Part shown: positions 37,718-46,084 of the stretch, piece by piece
How positions within the stretch are numbered: the first letter of the stretch is position 1
Layout: each line of letters opens with the position of its first letter
Assembly (NCBI GenBank): GCA_017746715.1
Contig: JAGHZQ010000013.1
Coordinates: forward strand, 36,824-100,823
From: Cyanobacteria bacterium SBLK
GTDB taxonomy: Bacteria; Cyanobacteriota; Cyanobacteriia; Cyanobacteriales; Spirulinaceae
DNA length: 64,000 bases
Direction of reading: 5' to 3'
Translations under genes and position numbers: made by a program
The notes under the pieces: generated by a model
Database searches by the model: none
The model's input: the letters and a program-made list of their open reading frames with translations, nothing else
What the model was told of the DNA's origin: nothing

Positions 37718-38242
37718 ATGGCTAAAATTGGACTTTTTTACGGCAGTACATCGGGAGTAACAGAAGAACTTGCCGAGAAAATACAAGGAGAAATTGGGGA
37801 AGAAATCTGCGATCTCCACAGTATGGAAGAGGATTTTGATGATGTTGAAGATCTCTTAAAATACGACTATTTACTGCTCGGTTGTCCGACTTGGGGTGCG
37901 GGAGAAGTACAAAATGATTGGCGCGAACCCCTCTTTGATATGGAAATCGACAAGCCCGATTTTTCTGGCAAAACAATCGCGCTTTTTGGACCGGGAGACT
38001 GTACGGGTCACGGTAAGCATTTTGTTGGGGCATTGGGGTTAATGTACGACCAATTTACAGCCCTCGGTGCTAATATTGTCGGCTCTGTTTCTACAGATGG
38101 TTATACTTTTGAAAAGTCTACCGCAATTCGCGATGGTAAGTTCGTAGGATTGCCTCTCGATGAAGTGAATGAAAGCGAAAAAACCGATCAACGAATTGCC
38201 GATTGGTTAGAAATCCTCAAGGCTGATTTTCCTCTTGAATAA
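37718..38242 (+). CDS. isiB: Flavodoxin
   Basis: 174 residues with the FMN phosphate loop GLFYGSTSGVTEELA at the N-terminus, then GCPTWGAGEVQNDW and GPGDCTGHGKHF, which stack on the flavin. The long-chain insertion is present. Flavodoxin replaces ferredoxin as electron carrier when iron is scarce. It is monocistronic here: a strong hairpin lies downstream. isiA is not in this window, so the usual isiAB pair is split or absent. SD-like ACAGGAG precedes the ATG. Confidence 0.93.
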   Translation: MAKIGLFYGSTSGVTEELAEKIQGEIGEEICDLHSMEEDFDDVEDLLKYDYLLLGCPTWGAGEVQNDWREPLFDMEIDKPDFSGKTIALFGPGDCTGHGKHFVGALGLMYDQFTALGANIVGSVSTDGYTFEKSTAIRDGKFVGLPLDEVNESEKTDQRIADWLEILKADFPLE

Positions 38243-38306
38243 TCAATTCTGAAACAATAAGGGTTTCAGCCTTTGATTAACAAATTTATGCTAAACCGAG
38301 ATATAC

Positions 38307-38350
38307 TCTGGAAACGTCTTCTCTGAAAGCGTTTCCAGAAATTCTATTTT
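38307..38350 (+). terminator. Hairpin after flavodoxin
   Basis: TCTGGAAACG and CGTTTCCAGA form a perfect 10-bp stem with a 13-base loop, followed by AATTCTATTTTTT. It is a plausible intrinsic terminator. Confidence 0.75.
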
Positions 38351-38475
38351 TTATCTTGGCGATCGCTTCTATGGCGAATATTGGGGAGAAGTTGAAGAAA
38401 TTTCCGATGTAGTAATTAAGAATGAATGATAGGAACGATCGCATTGCTCAGTCAGCCCAAATATCAGAGAAAAAC

Positions 38476-38919
38476 ATGACTGCCATTGAAACAACAACAG
38501 AATCTATTTTCGATCGCTACTGTAAAAACCCCAAAGATCCCGCAGTATTAGCAGAACTAATGAAAATTGAAGACGAATGCGGAGGCGATATTTCTGTTGG
38601 ACGCTACGGCGATCGCCCCCATTACTTCCGGAACTTGTTGCAATACGGTCCCAAAATCGCCGATCGCATTGAAGAAATTCAAGATTTTCTGCGATCGCAA
38701 GTCCAAAACGACGAAGCTATCACTGATGCTGAGGCTTTTCTTCTAGAACATTTTAAAACGCCAAAGCCGGAGATTTTCGATATCTTTGAAATGGCGATCG
38801 AAAGCGACGAGAAAACCGTGCGCGAAGAAAAGGTCAAAAATGCGATCGCATTGGCAAAACAACAAGACAAAGCATCGATTAAGATTAATAGCAGCAATAC
38901 TCCGATCTTGCTAAAATAG
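38476..38919 (+). CDS. Hypothetical soluble protein
   Basis: 147 residues starting MTAIETTTESIFDRYC, all predicted helical and hydrophilic. Features are ECGGDISVGRYGDRPHYF and a lysine/glutamate-rich tail ending SSNTPILLK. There is no signal peptide or membrane helix and I recognise no family. The ATG at 38476 is preferred because AGAGAAAAAC precedes it; the frame is open 18 codons further. It converges with the acylase gene, 8 bases away. Confidence 0.55.
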   Translation: MTAIETTTESIFDRYCKNPKDPAVLAELMKIEDECGGDISVGRYGDRPHYFRNLLQYGPKIADRIEEIQDFLRSQVQNDEAITDAEAFLLEHFKTPKPEIFDIFEMAIESDEKTVREEKVKNAIALAKQQDKASIKINSSNTPILLK

Positions 38920-38927
38920 AAAACAAT

Positions 38928-41009
38928 TTAAAAGACTTTATGCGCTTCTAAATGCTTCTTAATTTCCTCGGGAGTGCGCCAAACCGGACGCAATTGACCC
39001 CGCGCATATTCAGATAATTGGTCGGTGATATGAGGAGAATTCGGTTGAGTTGAATTTCCGCAAACATTCAAAACCCGAGCGCGAATGGGTTCGGAAAATT
39101 CAATCGCTGCAATGTAAGTATCTCCTGCAATACTTTGAAATTTTCCATTTTCAGCCGGGACGACTCCTAACACTTGAAAACTTCCCAATTGTCCCGGTGC
39201 GCCACTAGCGGGTAAATCTTTATTGCCATAGCGCAAGCGCACGGCTTCTCCCCAATTTATATCTATTTTACCATACAGAAGTTGCAATTGCGCGGCAGCA
39301 TTTTCAAGGATATCGATCGCTTTTTCGGGGTCTTTTAAACCTCGTGGCGTATTCAAAGGATCTTCAGGATTCCAAGGAGTAGAAAAGATATTTTCCTGCC
39401 CCATTGATAGACTCCACAAGCCAAATAAAGCTGCACCTTTGCTATTTTCTGTCGCTTCTCGATCCCAATTTTCTAACACTTCTGCGGCTTCCAAAGCGAC
39501 AGGATTATCTCGTTTTTTGGCAGCTGCAACGAGTTCGCCAACGAGGCGATCGCCCAATTCTAAACGAGAAGAAAATTTTGCTGCGATTAACTCCTCAAAA
39601 CTCATTTTTTCTTCTTCTAGCAGCATTTTGAGAGAACGCTGGGTGCGAAAAATCTCGACAGCTTCTCCCAGACTTTGGGGCGCAAAATAAGCCGGATAAT
39701 CTCGCGCATCTAATTGCTCTGGAAAAGTGCTACTCCACGGCGGATCGTTTGTATTTTGCACCCATCCGGTTTCGGGATTCACTAATCGAGGTAACTCTTC
39801 ATAAGAATGATATTTTGTCCATAAAGTTTTAGAAGTATCTCCCGCAACAGATCGCGACCAATCTCTATAAGTTCCATCCTCGCGCTCGGGAATTAAACCA
39901 TTAAAAATATAGGCAATTTCCCCCGCTTTATCGGCATAGAGAAGATTAAACATAGGCAATTGCAATTGTGAAATTGCCGTCTCAAATTCTGCTAAATTGG
40001 TGGCTTTTGCCATCCCTAAAAATTGCTCGATGACATGGGGACGATCCAAACCCGCTACTCGTAAAGCGATCGCCTCGTTTTCTGTTTTTTTGATCGCCAC
40101 ACCGTGACGCGATCGCAAAATTGTCAGTTCTTCTTCGCGAAAACTCCCATCATCTTGCTTAATTTTAATTGTTTGATTTTCTTGTTTAAATGAAAGCGGA
40201 ACACCATCTAACCAATACCCGTCTTGGGTGAGGCTTAAATCATAAAAAGTTTTCCCTTGAATGGGATTCACCGTCAGCGTCCATCCGAGATTATCGTTAA
40301 ACGCTATAACTAAAGCTGGCATTCCTACCAAAGTTGCCCCATAACTATTCAAATTGGGAGCATTTAAATGGGCTTCGTAGAGTAAGTAAAAATCCTGCCA
40401 AGGTAAATGAGGATTGGCTAATAACAGCGCATTCCCGCTTTGAGATTTTGAGGACGCGATCGCCCAAGCATTAGAACCTCGCCAAGCAGAAACCTCGCGA
40501 TCGCTAACCAAAAAATCAAAATAAATAACCCGTTGAATATGTGCTAAAATATCGGTACTCGTAATCGGCAAAGCAATTTTTAAAGCCTCGTCAATGGCTT
40601 CAGGATGTTCGTCAACATAGAGATTCATTCCCGTCGCAAACGCCTCTAAATATTCTTGAATTTCGGGACTTTGTTCCTCGTACCAAACTCGAGCGCGATC
40701 GGGAATTCCCATGCGACGAATGTAGCGATCGGAAGGTAAATAATTCTCTCCCCAATATTCGGCAGCTCTTCCTCGCGCCTGTCCGTAAAGGCGTAAAATT
40801 AAATTACCGTGACTCTGCATTTGAGCATAGCCAAATGCCGTAAACATGCCCATATTGTCTCTAGCAAAAATATGAGGAACACCCCACGTATCCCAGAGAA
40901 TTTCTGTTGGACTTTTACTGATAACCGAAGAATCTCCTAGAAATAAAGTTAAAGTAATACTGCCAATGAGCAGCAGAACCAAGAAAAAACGCCGCTTGAT
41001 AAAAAGCAT
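38928..41009 (-). CDS. Penicillin-acylase family Ntn-hydrolase
   Basis: A 693-residue precursor with an N-terminal signal/anchor helix. The new beta-subunit N-terminus after self-cleavage would be Ser179 in GSNAWAIASS, the Ntn nucleophile. PYFAPQ and LGSFQVLGVVPAENGKFQSIAGD are further family blocks. Relatives cleave amide bonds of penicillin, cephalosporin or acyl-homoserine lactones; AHL acylase activity is known from cyanobacterial relatives. The substrate here is not determinable. It follows a parvulin gene on the same strand and would act in the periplasm. Confidence 0.85.
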   Translation of the reverse strand: MLFIKRRFFLVLLLIGSITLTLFLGDSSVISKSPTEILWDTWGVPHIFARDNMGMFTAFGYAQMQSHGNLILRLYGQARGRAAEYWGENYLPSDRYIRRMGIPDRARVWYEEQSPEIQEYLEAFATGMNLYVDEHPEAIDEALKIALPITSTDILAHIQRVIYFDFLVSDREVSAWRGSNAWAIASSKSQSGNALLLANPHLPWQDFYLLYEAHLNAPNLNSYGATLVGMPALVIAFNDNLGWTLTVNPIQGKTFYDLSLTQDGYWLDGVPLSFKQENQTIKIKQDDGSFREEELTILRSRHGVAIKKTENEAIALRVAGLDRPHVIEQFLGMAKATNLAEFETAISQLQLPMFNLLYADKAGEIAYIFNGLIPEREDGTYRDWSRSVAGDTSKTLWTKYHSYEELPRLVNPETGWVQNTNDPPWSSTFPEQLDARDYPAYFAPQSLGEAVEIFRTQRSLKMLLEEEKMSFEELIAAKFSSRLELGDRLVGELVAAAKKRDNPVALEAAEVLENWDREATENSKGAALFGLWSLSMGQENIFSTPWNPEDPLNTPRGLKDPEKAIDILENAAAQLQLLYGKIDINWGEAVRLRYGNKDLPASGAPGQLGSFQVLGVVPAENGKFQSIAGDTYIAAIEFSEPIRARVLNVCGNSTQPNSPHITDQLSEYARGQLRPVWRTPEEIKKHLEAHKVF

Positions 41010-41103
41010 ACAATAATTCCGTAATTATTGGTAATGAGTAACTTTCCTCTTGTCTCCCATCTTAGGGGAAGTTAGGTTGGGTTAGAGATAGGTTGGTAAT
41101 GGA

Positions 41104-42405
41104 TTATTGAAAAACAACTTGTTGATATTGTTCCTGCAACCACTGGTTAAAGCGTTCGTCAAGGAGTTTTTGGCGAATTTCCTCATCTAATTTCGCTGGA
41201 ACGAATTGTTCTAAACGCACCACCACAAACCAATTGTCAATATATTGCGGACTCCATAACTGTCCCGGTTTGCTGCGTTGAAACATTTCTTTTAAAGTCG
41301 GGTGAATTTTGCTCAAAGAAATCGGTCCGACGATTCCTCCTGTTTTAGCTTCTACACCTTGGGAATATTCCTTCGCAAGCCGAGGAAATTCTGCTTCTCC
41401 TTCTAGAATGCGAAAATAAAGCTCCTGAGCGACGCCTAAATCTTGCGTGCGAAGTAGAGAATAAAGAACCTTATCAAACTCTAATTTGCGTTCGAGAAAA
41501 TAGGATTCCAAGCGATCGCCCCACATTGTTTCTTTAAATTTCTCTAATTTAATCCCTCGGGCGATGGCATTTTGTACTTGTTCGATAGTCGATTGTTTTT
41601 GTTGCAACCATGCTTGTAGTTGTTCTGGCGATTTAACCTTTTGTTGTTGATAAAATCTTTCGATCGCTTTGGTTAGTTCCTCTGTGGAACATTCAACGGA
41701 CACAAGGGCACGATCGATGATAATTTCCCGAACCAATTTTGGGAGCAATTGATACTTTTCTAAAAGAGGGATGATTTCATCTGAACTGACGTTTAAATCA
41801 CCAATCTTTAGAGCCGTCGATCCTGATGTCTTAACTGGATCGGTTTGGGAAGATTTTATCGTCTCTGGTTTTGGTAGAGATGGAGGACCGAAATTAGCAG
41901 AAGGAGTTTCTTTTTCTCGCACCTCTATTGTCTCAAATTCTGTCTCTTGAGGAGGTTTTATGAGCGTTTTCGGTTGTACCAATGGCTCCGAATCCTCTTT
42001 CTGCCGATTGATTTTAGGGACTTGAGAAATCTTGGGAGAAGTTACTCGTATTGGTTCTAAGTTCTCTTCTGTTTGAACGGGAGTTGTTTGCGCGGGGGAA
42101 GAAGTCGAGCGATCGCTTTTTGGCAGAGGGTTTTCTTCTGTATTCTTCTCAATATCCTCCTCAAAGTTATCTGTTTTCAAGTTACCCGAGTCTGTTTTCG
42201 GCTCCCTCGGGGGGGAAATTGCGGATTCGAGTTCTCCCTCCTCTTGAAGCCAAGGAGAGCGATCTCTGGCTTTTTCCTCGACATTGGGAGCTAGAGATTC
42301 CTCTCCTCGCGGTGTTTTTTCCTGTTGCGCTCGGGATTCGCGAGCGGGTACGAATCCATGCCAATCTTCATCGGTCAATTCCCACAAACCCCAATCGCGA
42401 ATCAC
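41104..42405 (-). CDS. Parvulin-type peptidylprolyl isomerase with disordered N-terminal extension
   Basis: The C-terminal half (from about EIIPLLEKYQLLPKLV) holds a SurA-like helical domain and a PPIC rotamase core (KEYSQGVEAKTGGIVGPISL, IHPTLKEMFQRSKPGQLWSP, NWFVVVRLEQF). The first ~190 residues are Pro/Glu/Ser/Thr-rich and probably disordered. Cyanobacterial family members normally lack so long a leader. I favour the GTG at 42405, since GGGAG lies 8 bases upstream; the frame is open to a TTG at 42420. It shares orientation with the flanking acylase and acyltransferase genes. Confidence 0.75.
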   Translation of the reverse strand: MIRDWGLWELTDEDWHGFVPARESRAQQEKTPRGEESLAPNVEEKARDRSPWLQEEGELESAISPPREPKTDSGNLKTDNFEEDIEKNTEENPLPKSDRSTSSPAQTTPVQTEENLEPIRVTSPKISQVPKINRQKEDSEPLVQPKTLIKPPQETEFETIEVREKETPSANFGPPSLPKPETIKSSQTDPVKTSGSTALKIGDLNVSSDEIIPLLEKYQLLPKLVREIIIDRALVSVECSTEELTKAIERFYQQQKVKSPEQLQAWLQQKQSTIEQVQNAIARGIKLEKFKETMWGDRLESYFLERKLEFDKVLYSLLRTQDLGVAQELYFRILEGEAEFPRLAKEYSQGVEAKTGGIVGPISLSKIHPTLKEMFQRSKPGQLWSPQYIDNWFVVVRLEQFVPAKLDEEIRQKLLDERFNQWLQEQYQQVVFQ

Positions 42406-42505
42406 GGCTCTAGCTCCCAATATTCGTCAATTCCTTTTTACTCTACCCTTTTTTTCGAGTTTCGATGGCAATTCATCAAACAACTTTAATCCAATCGTCA
42501 GTACT

Positions 42506-43942
42506 TCACACGATCGTGTCTTGCAAAGCGATTTGTAACTGAGTTGTTATGTCGTTAACGGCTTTTTTTGTGGCTTGACGATATTTCTTGGGAGAATCTT
42601 CCTGACACTTCAACCAAAATTGCGTCACAGAAATCGGCGCACCGATAGTAAGATGAGACTTGCGCCAGCCCAAACGAGGACGGCGAGGGATTGTAATCCC
42701 TTTGAGATGGGCGATCGCATCAAAAATAAGCAGTGCGGTTTCGGCAAATCGTTCAATTGAAGGTTTTTCGCGCAGATAAGTCCCCGTTACCGCGACAAAG
42801 CCCTCTACAAGGCGCATATGCTGCATGCGAATTGCCGACTCGTGAGCCATCCAGTCCTCTAATCCTCGCCGCACGGGGGATACAACCTCATCTTTATTTT
42901 GGCAATAAATGCGATTCCAACCCGCCTCCTCAATGCGACGACAGCGATCGCTAAGAGTCCCTTTCCCTTGGAGGTCGAAATAACTTTCGCAAAGGTGCAA
43001 AGCTGTCTCCAGCAACGCTCGCAGGCGAATTTCTAACGTTTCTGCGGGAGTATCGCAAGAGGGAGGCTCGGGGAATTGACACTGGTAATAATCGCGATAA
43101 AACGCTTCCATTTGGGAGATCGCCGCCTCTCCTAAATTTAACAAGCGTTGATAGAAAATCTCTTTGTCCTTCTCGCCAGCAGACGAACCGATGCAGGACA
43201 CGGTTAACCCGAGATCGGCTTCTAATGTCCCTAAAAGCCGATCCAGTTTTGACCAAGGCGGCGTAATGTAGCTGTATTGAATGCCAACGGGAACGATAAA
43301 AACTTCCTCGCTGCGATTCGCTTTTTGTAAATCCTCCACGCACCACCAACCCAATTGAGCAACTCCCGATTTTAAGGGACTTAATCGTTCGCTATGACCG
43401 TTGGTTGCGCCTTCCGGGGCGATCGCGACGGGCATCGTACCGTTAACCAGCAAATCTCGAGCCGCGCGAATCGCCTCTCGATCTAAGGGTTTACCGCGAT
43501 GAATGGGAATCGCACCCCACTTAGAGAAAAGCCAACCCAGCCATTTCCCTCCCCACAGGAGCATCCCCCGATCGTAGATGGGATGACTGTAGAAAGGATA
43601 TCGTAAAGAAATTCCCAACTTGCGGGCGGTTCTCGGTAAAGTCCGAGAAAATAAATAGATCAGACAGAGGGGATCGTCTACCTCGACGTGACGAAAGGCA
43701 AACAAGAGACGAACTTTTCCAGCTTGGAATCGTTGATAAAATTCTGCTAATGTTTCCGCATTCGTAACCTCGATCTGGGAAATCCCCACAGGCAACCAAG
43801 GTCGCAAGCGAAAGCGCAGAAAAATAGGCAAACCCAAAATAACCAATCGCAGCATGACACGATTGATACGCTGGGGAATAAATTCGAGTTTGGGTTGGGC
43901 GCGATACTCTCGAGGAGTGACGCGATCGCGAATAGGAAACAA
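42506..43942 (-). CDS. PlsC-like 1-acyl-glycerol-3-phosphate acyltransferase family protein
   Basis: The 478 residues hold the acyltransferase HxxxxD motif as HVEVDDP, then KWGAIPIHRGKPLDREAI and VAIAPEGATNGHSE (the EGT-type phosphate-binding motif). A helical C-terminal extension of about 250 residues follows (LLETALHLCESYFDLQGKG), longer than standard PlsC (~240). It probably acylates lysophospholipid or a related lipid. The start is a TTG at 43942, as no ATG precedes the domain; this is uncertain. Confidence 0.78.
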   Translation of the reverse strand: MFPIRDRVTPREYRAQPKLEFIPQRINRVMLRLVILGLPIFLRFRLRPWLPVGISQIEVTNAETLAEFYQRFQAGKVRLLFAFRHVEVDDPLCLIYLFSRTLPRTARKLGISLRYPFYSHPIYDRGMLLWGGKWLGWLFSKWGAIPIHRGKPLDREAIRAARDLLVNGTMPVAIAPEGATNGHSERLSPLKSGVAQLGWWCVEDLQKANRSEEVFIVPVGIQYSYITPPWSKLDRLLGTLEADLGLTVSCIGSSAGEKDKEIFYQRLLNLGEAAISQMEAFYRDYYQCQFPEPPSCDTPAETLEIRLRALLETALHLCESYFDLQGKGTLSDRCRRIEEAGWNRIYCQNKDEVVSPVRRGLEDWMAHESAIRMQHMRLVEGFVAVTGTYLREKPSIERFAETALLIFDAIAHLKGITIPRRPRLGWRKSHLTIGAPISVTQFWLKCQEDSPKKYRQATKKAVNDITTQLQIALQDTIV

Positions 43943-44092
43943 TCGATTTTATTGAATTTTCAAGCGAACCCCACCCATTTTAGCGATCGCTTGCACTTTT
44001 GCAAACTCTCTTTTTCCGTGCGTCTGATGTGGTAAATTTTTTGCATGTCCTCATGCGATCGCGCAATGCTATCGATCCTGAAAATTGAAACC

Positions 44093-44530
44093 ATGAAAAT
44101 CATTCATGAAATTATCGAAATTCCCACCCGAAAAGGCATAAATATTCATAATATAACGCCAATTATTACCGATAAATTAGCAGAGACGGACATTCAAAAC
44201 GGTCAAGTTTTAGTCTTTTCCAGACATACGACTACCGCCTTAGCCATTAATGAATATGAAGAAAGATTACTAGAAGATATTCGCGTCTATCTCCAAAAAC
44301 TCGCTCCCGAATCCGACCAATATTTGCATAACGACCTGCATTTGCGAGTCGTTCCACCTGACGAGCCGAGGAACGCTCATTCTCATTTAATGGCCATGAC
44401 TTTAGCCACCAGCGAAATCATTCCGGTTGTCGAGGGAAAACTGGCATTGGGAACGTGGCAATCGGTTTTATTGTTTGAATTAGACGGACCGCGAAAACGC
44501 ACATTATCTCTACAAATTAGCGGTCAATAA
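44093..44530 (+). CDS. YjbQ family protein (UPF0047)
   Basis: 145 residues. It contains SRHTTTALAINEYEERLLEDI, NDLHLRVVPPDEPRNAHSHLMA and LALGTWQSVLLFELDGPRKR, all diagnostic of YjbQ. The family folds as a trimer and has weak thiamine-phosphate synthase activity in vitro, but its true role is unknown. I use ATG 44093 (MKIIHEIIEIPTRKG). It precedes the aminotransferase gene on the same strand, with a 135-base spacer of short CCCATTCCC repeats. Confidence 0.88.
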   Translation: MKIIHEIIEIPTRKGINIHNITPIITDKLAETDIQNGQVLVFSRHTTTALAINEYEERLLEDIRVYLQKLAPESDQYLHNDLHLRVVPPDEPRNAHSHLMAMTLATSEIIPVVEGKLALGTWQSVLLFELDGPRKRTLSLQISGQ

Positions 44531-44665
44531 ACGATAGTCAATGACCGATTCCCCATTCCCCATTCCCAAATCAAAAGAAATTATTAAATTACCATCAAAA
44601 TTTCCCAACTTTCCTCGTACACTAGAAAAATTGTCCAATTTGCCAATGTAGGAAATAATCTCGCC

Positions 44666-45829
44666 GTGAAATTAGCCCAGCGCGTCACAAAAGTTCCCGC
44701 TTCCATGACTCTCGCTATTTCTGCCAAAGCCAAGGCAATGAAAGCAGAAGGTCTCGATGTTTGCAGTTTCAGTGCCGGGGAACCGGATTTCCAGACACCA
44801 GAACATATTAAAGAAGCGGCGAAAAGAGCACTCGATGAAGGCAAAACGCGCTACGGTCCGGCGGCAGGAGAACCCAAATTGAGAGAAGCGATCGCAAAAA
44901 AATTGCAAATCAACAATCGCTTAAACTACGAATCGAGTAATATTATCGTCACCAACGGCGGCAAACAATCCCTCTTTAATCTGATATTGGCATTAATAGA
45001 AACGGGAGATGAAGTGATTATTCCCGTTCCCTATTGGGTCAGTTATCCGGAAATGGTGAAACTGGCAGAAGGAACCCCAGTTCTCGTCCCTACAGAAGCA
45101 AGTAATGGTTATAAAATCACTCCCGAACAACTTCGCAAGGCAACCACATCCAAAAGTAAATTATTCGTTCTCAATTCCCCTTCTAACCCGACGGGAATGG
45201 TCTATTCTCCGGCAGAAATTCGCGCCCTTGCAGAAGTCATTGTCGAGAAAGATTTATGGGTAGTTTCCGATGAAATTTACGAGAAAATTCTTTACGACGG
45301 TGCGGAACATTTGAGTATTGGTGCTGTGAATCCCGACGTTTTTTCGCGAACGATTATCAGTAATGGATTTGCCAAAAGTTATGCAATGACGGGTTGGCGC
45401 GTGGGTTATACGGCGGCTCCGGTGGAACTGATTAAAGCCATGACGAGGATTCAGGGCCACAGTACTTCAAATGTGTGTACTTTTGCCCAATATGGCGCGA
45501 TCGCGGCTTTAGAAGGCTCTCAAGAACCACTAAAAATCATGTTAGAAGCCTTCACCGAACGCCGTCGTTTCATCCTTGATGGCATTGCGGCAATTCCAAC
45601 CCTTAGCTGTCCCCAACCCAACGGGGCGTTTTACGTTTATATCAATATTGGTGAAACCGGGATGAATTCTCGCGACTTTTGCAATCTCTTACTCGATCGC
45701 CATCATGTTGCGGCGGTTCCCGGTATCGCTTTCGGTTCCGATCGCGAGATTCGCATGTCCTACGCAACGGATTTAACCTCAATTGAAAAAGGCTTGGAAC
45801 GATTGGAAAAATTCGTTGCATCTCTTTAA
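44666..45829 (+). CDS. aspC: Aspartate aminotransferase, class I
   Basis: A 387-residue type I PLP enzyme, subgroup Ib: [54 protein letters not shown]-lysine in [17 protein letters not shown], and [16 protein letters not shown]. It transfers the amino group of aspartate to 2-oxoglutarate. Ib enzymes in cyanobacteria may also act on prephenate. GTG start; typical length. Confidence 0.9.
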   Translation: MKLAQRVTKVPASMTLAISAKAKAMKAEGLDVCSFSAGEPDFQTPEHIKEAAKRALDEGKTRYGPAAGEPKLREAIAKKLQINNRLNYESSNIIVTNGGKQSLFNLILALIETGDEVIIPVPYWVSYPEMVKLAEGTPVLVPTEASNGYKITPEQLRKATTSKSKLFVLNSPSNPTGMVYSPAEIRALAEVIVEKDLWVVSDEIYEKILYDGAEHLSIGAVNPDVFSRTIISNGFAKSYAMTGWRVGYTAAPVELIKAMTRIQGHSTSNVCTFAQYGAIAALEGSQEPLKIMLEAFTERRRFILDGIAAIPTLSCPQPNGAFYVYINIGETGMNSRDFCNLLLDRHHVAAVPGIAFGSDREIRMSYATDLTSIEKGLERLEKFVASL

Positions 45830-46084
45830 GTTTCCTCAACGGTCGGAGCAATCGCTCGCAACAAGCAATGTAAAATTAAGTATCGAGCAACAAAGGAAGG
45901 GATGGCACTCTCGATATGATGGCACGGGCAGGCTGAGCATTTGGGACAATCAGAAACAAGAATCTTGCTTGTTCGACTCATTATTCAGACTTTCCACTTC
46001 CAACTTCCCATTCCCTTCTCCTTAAAAAAACATAATGCTAAGCTAAAAGTAAGAAAAAAATTATTATTGAGGAAAGTAAATTCA

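Noticed and set aside
45941..46084. 48-codon upstream extension of the GH13-like gene
   Set aside because: It contains a hydrophobic, low-quality stretch, and a GTG with a good ribosome-binding site is at 46085.
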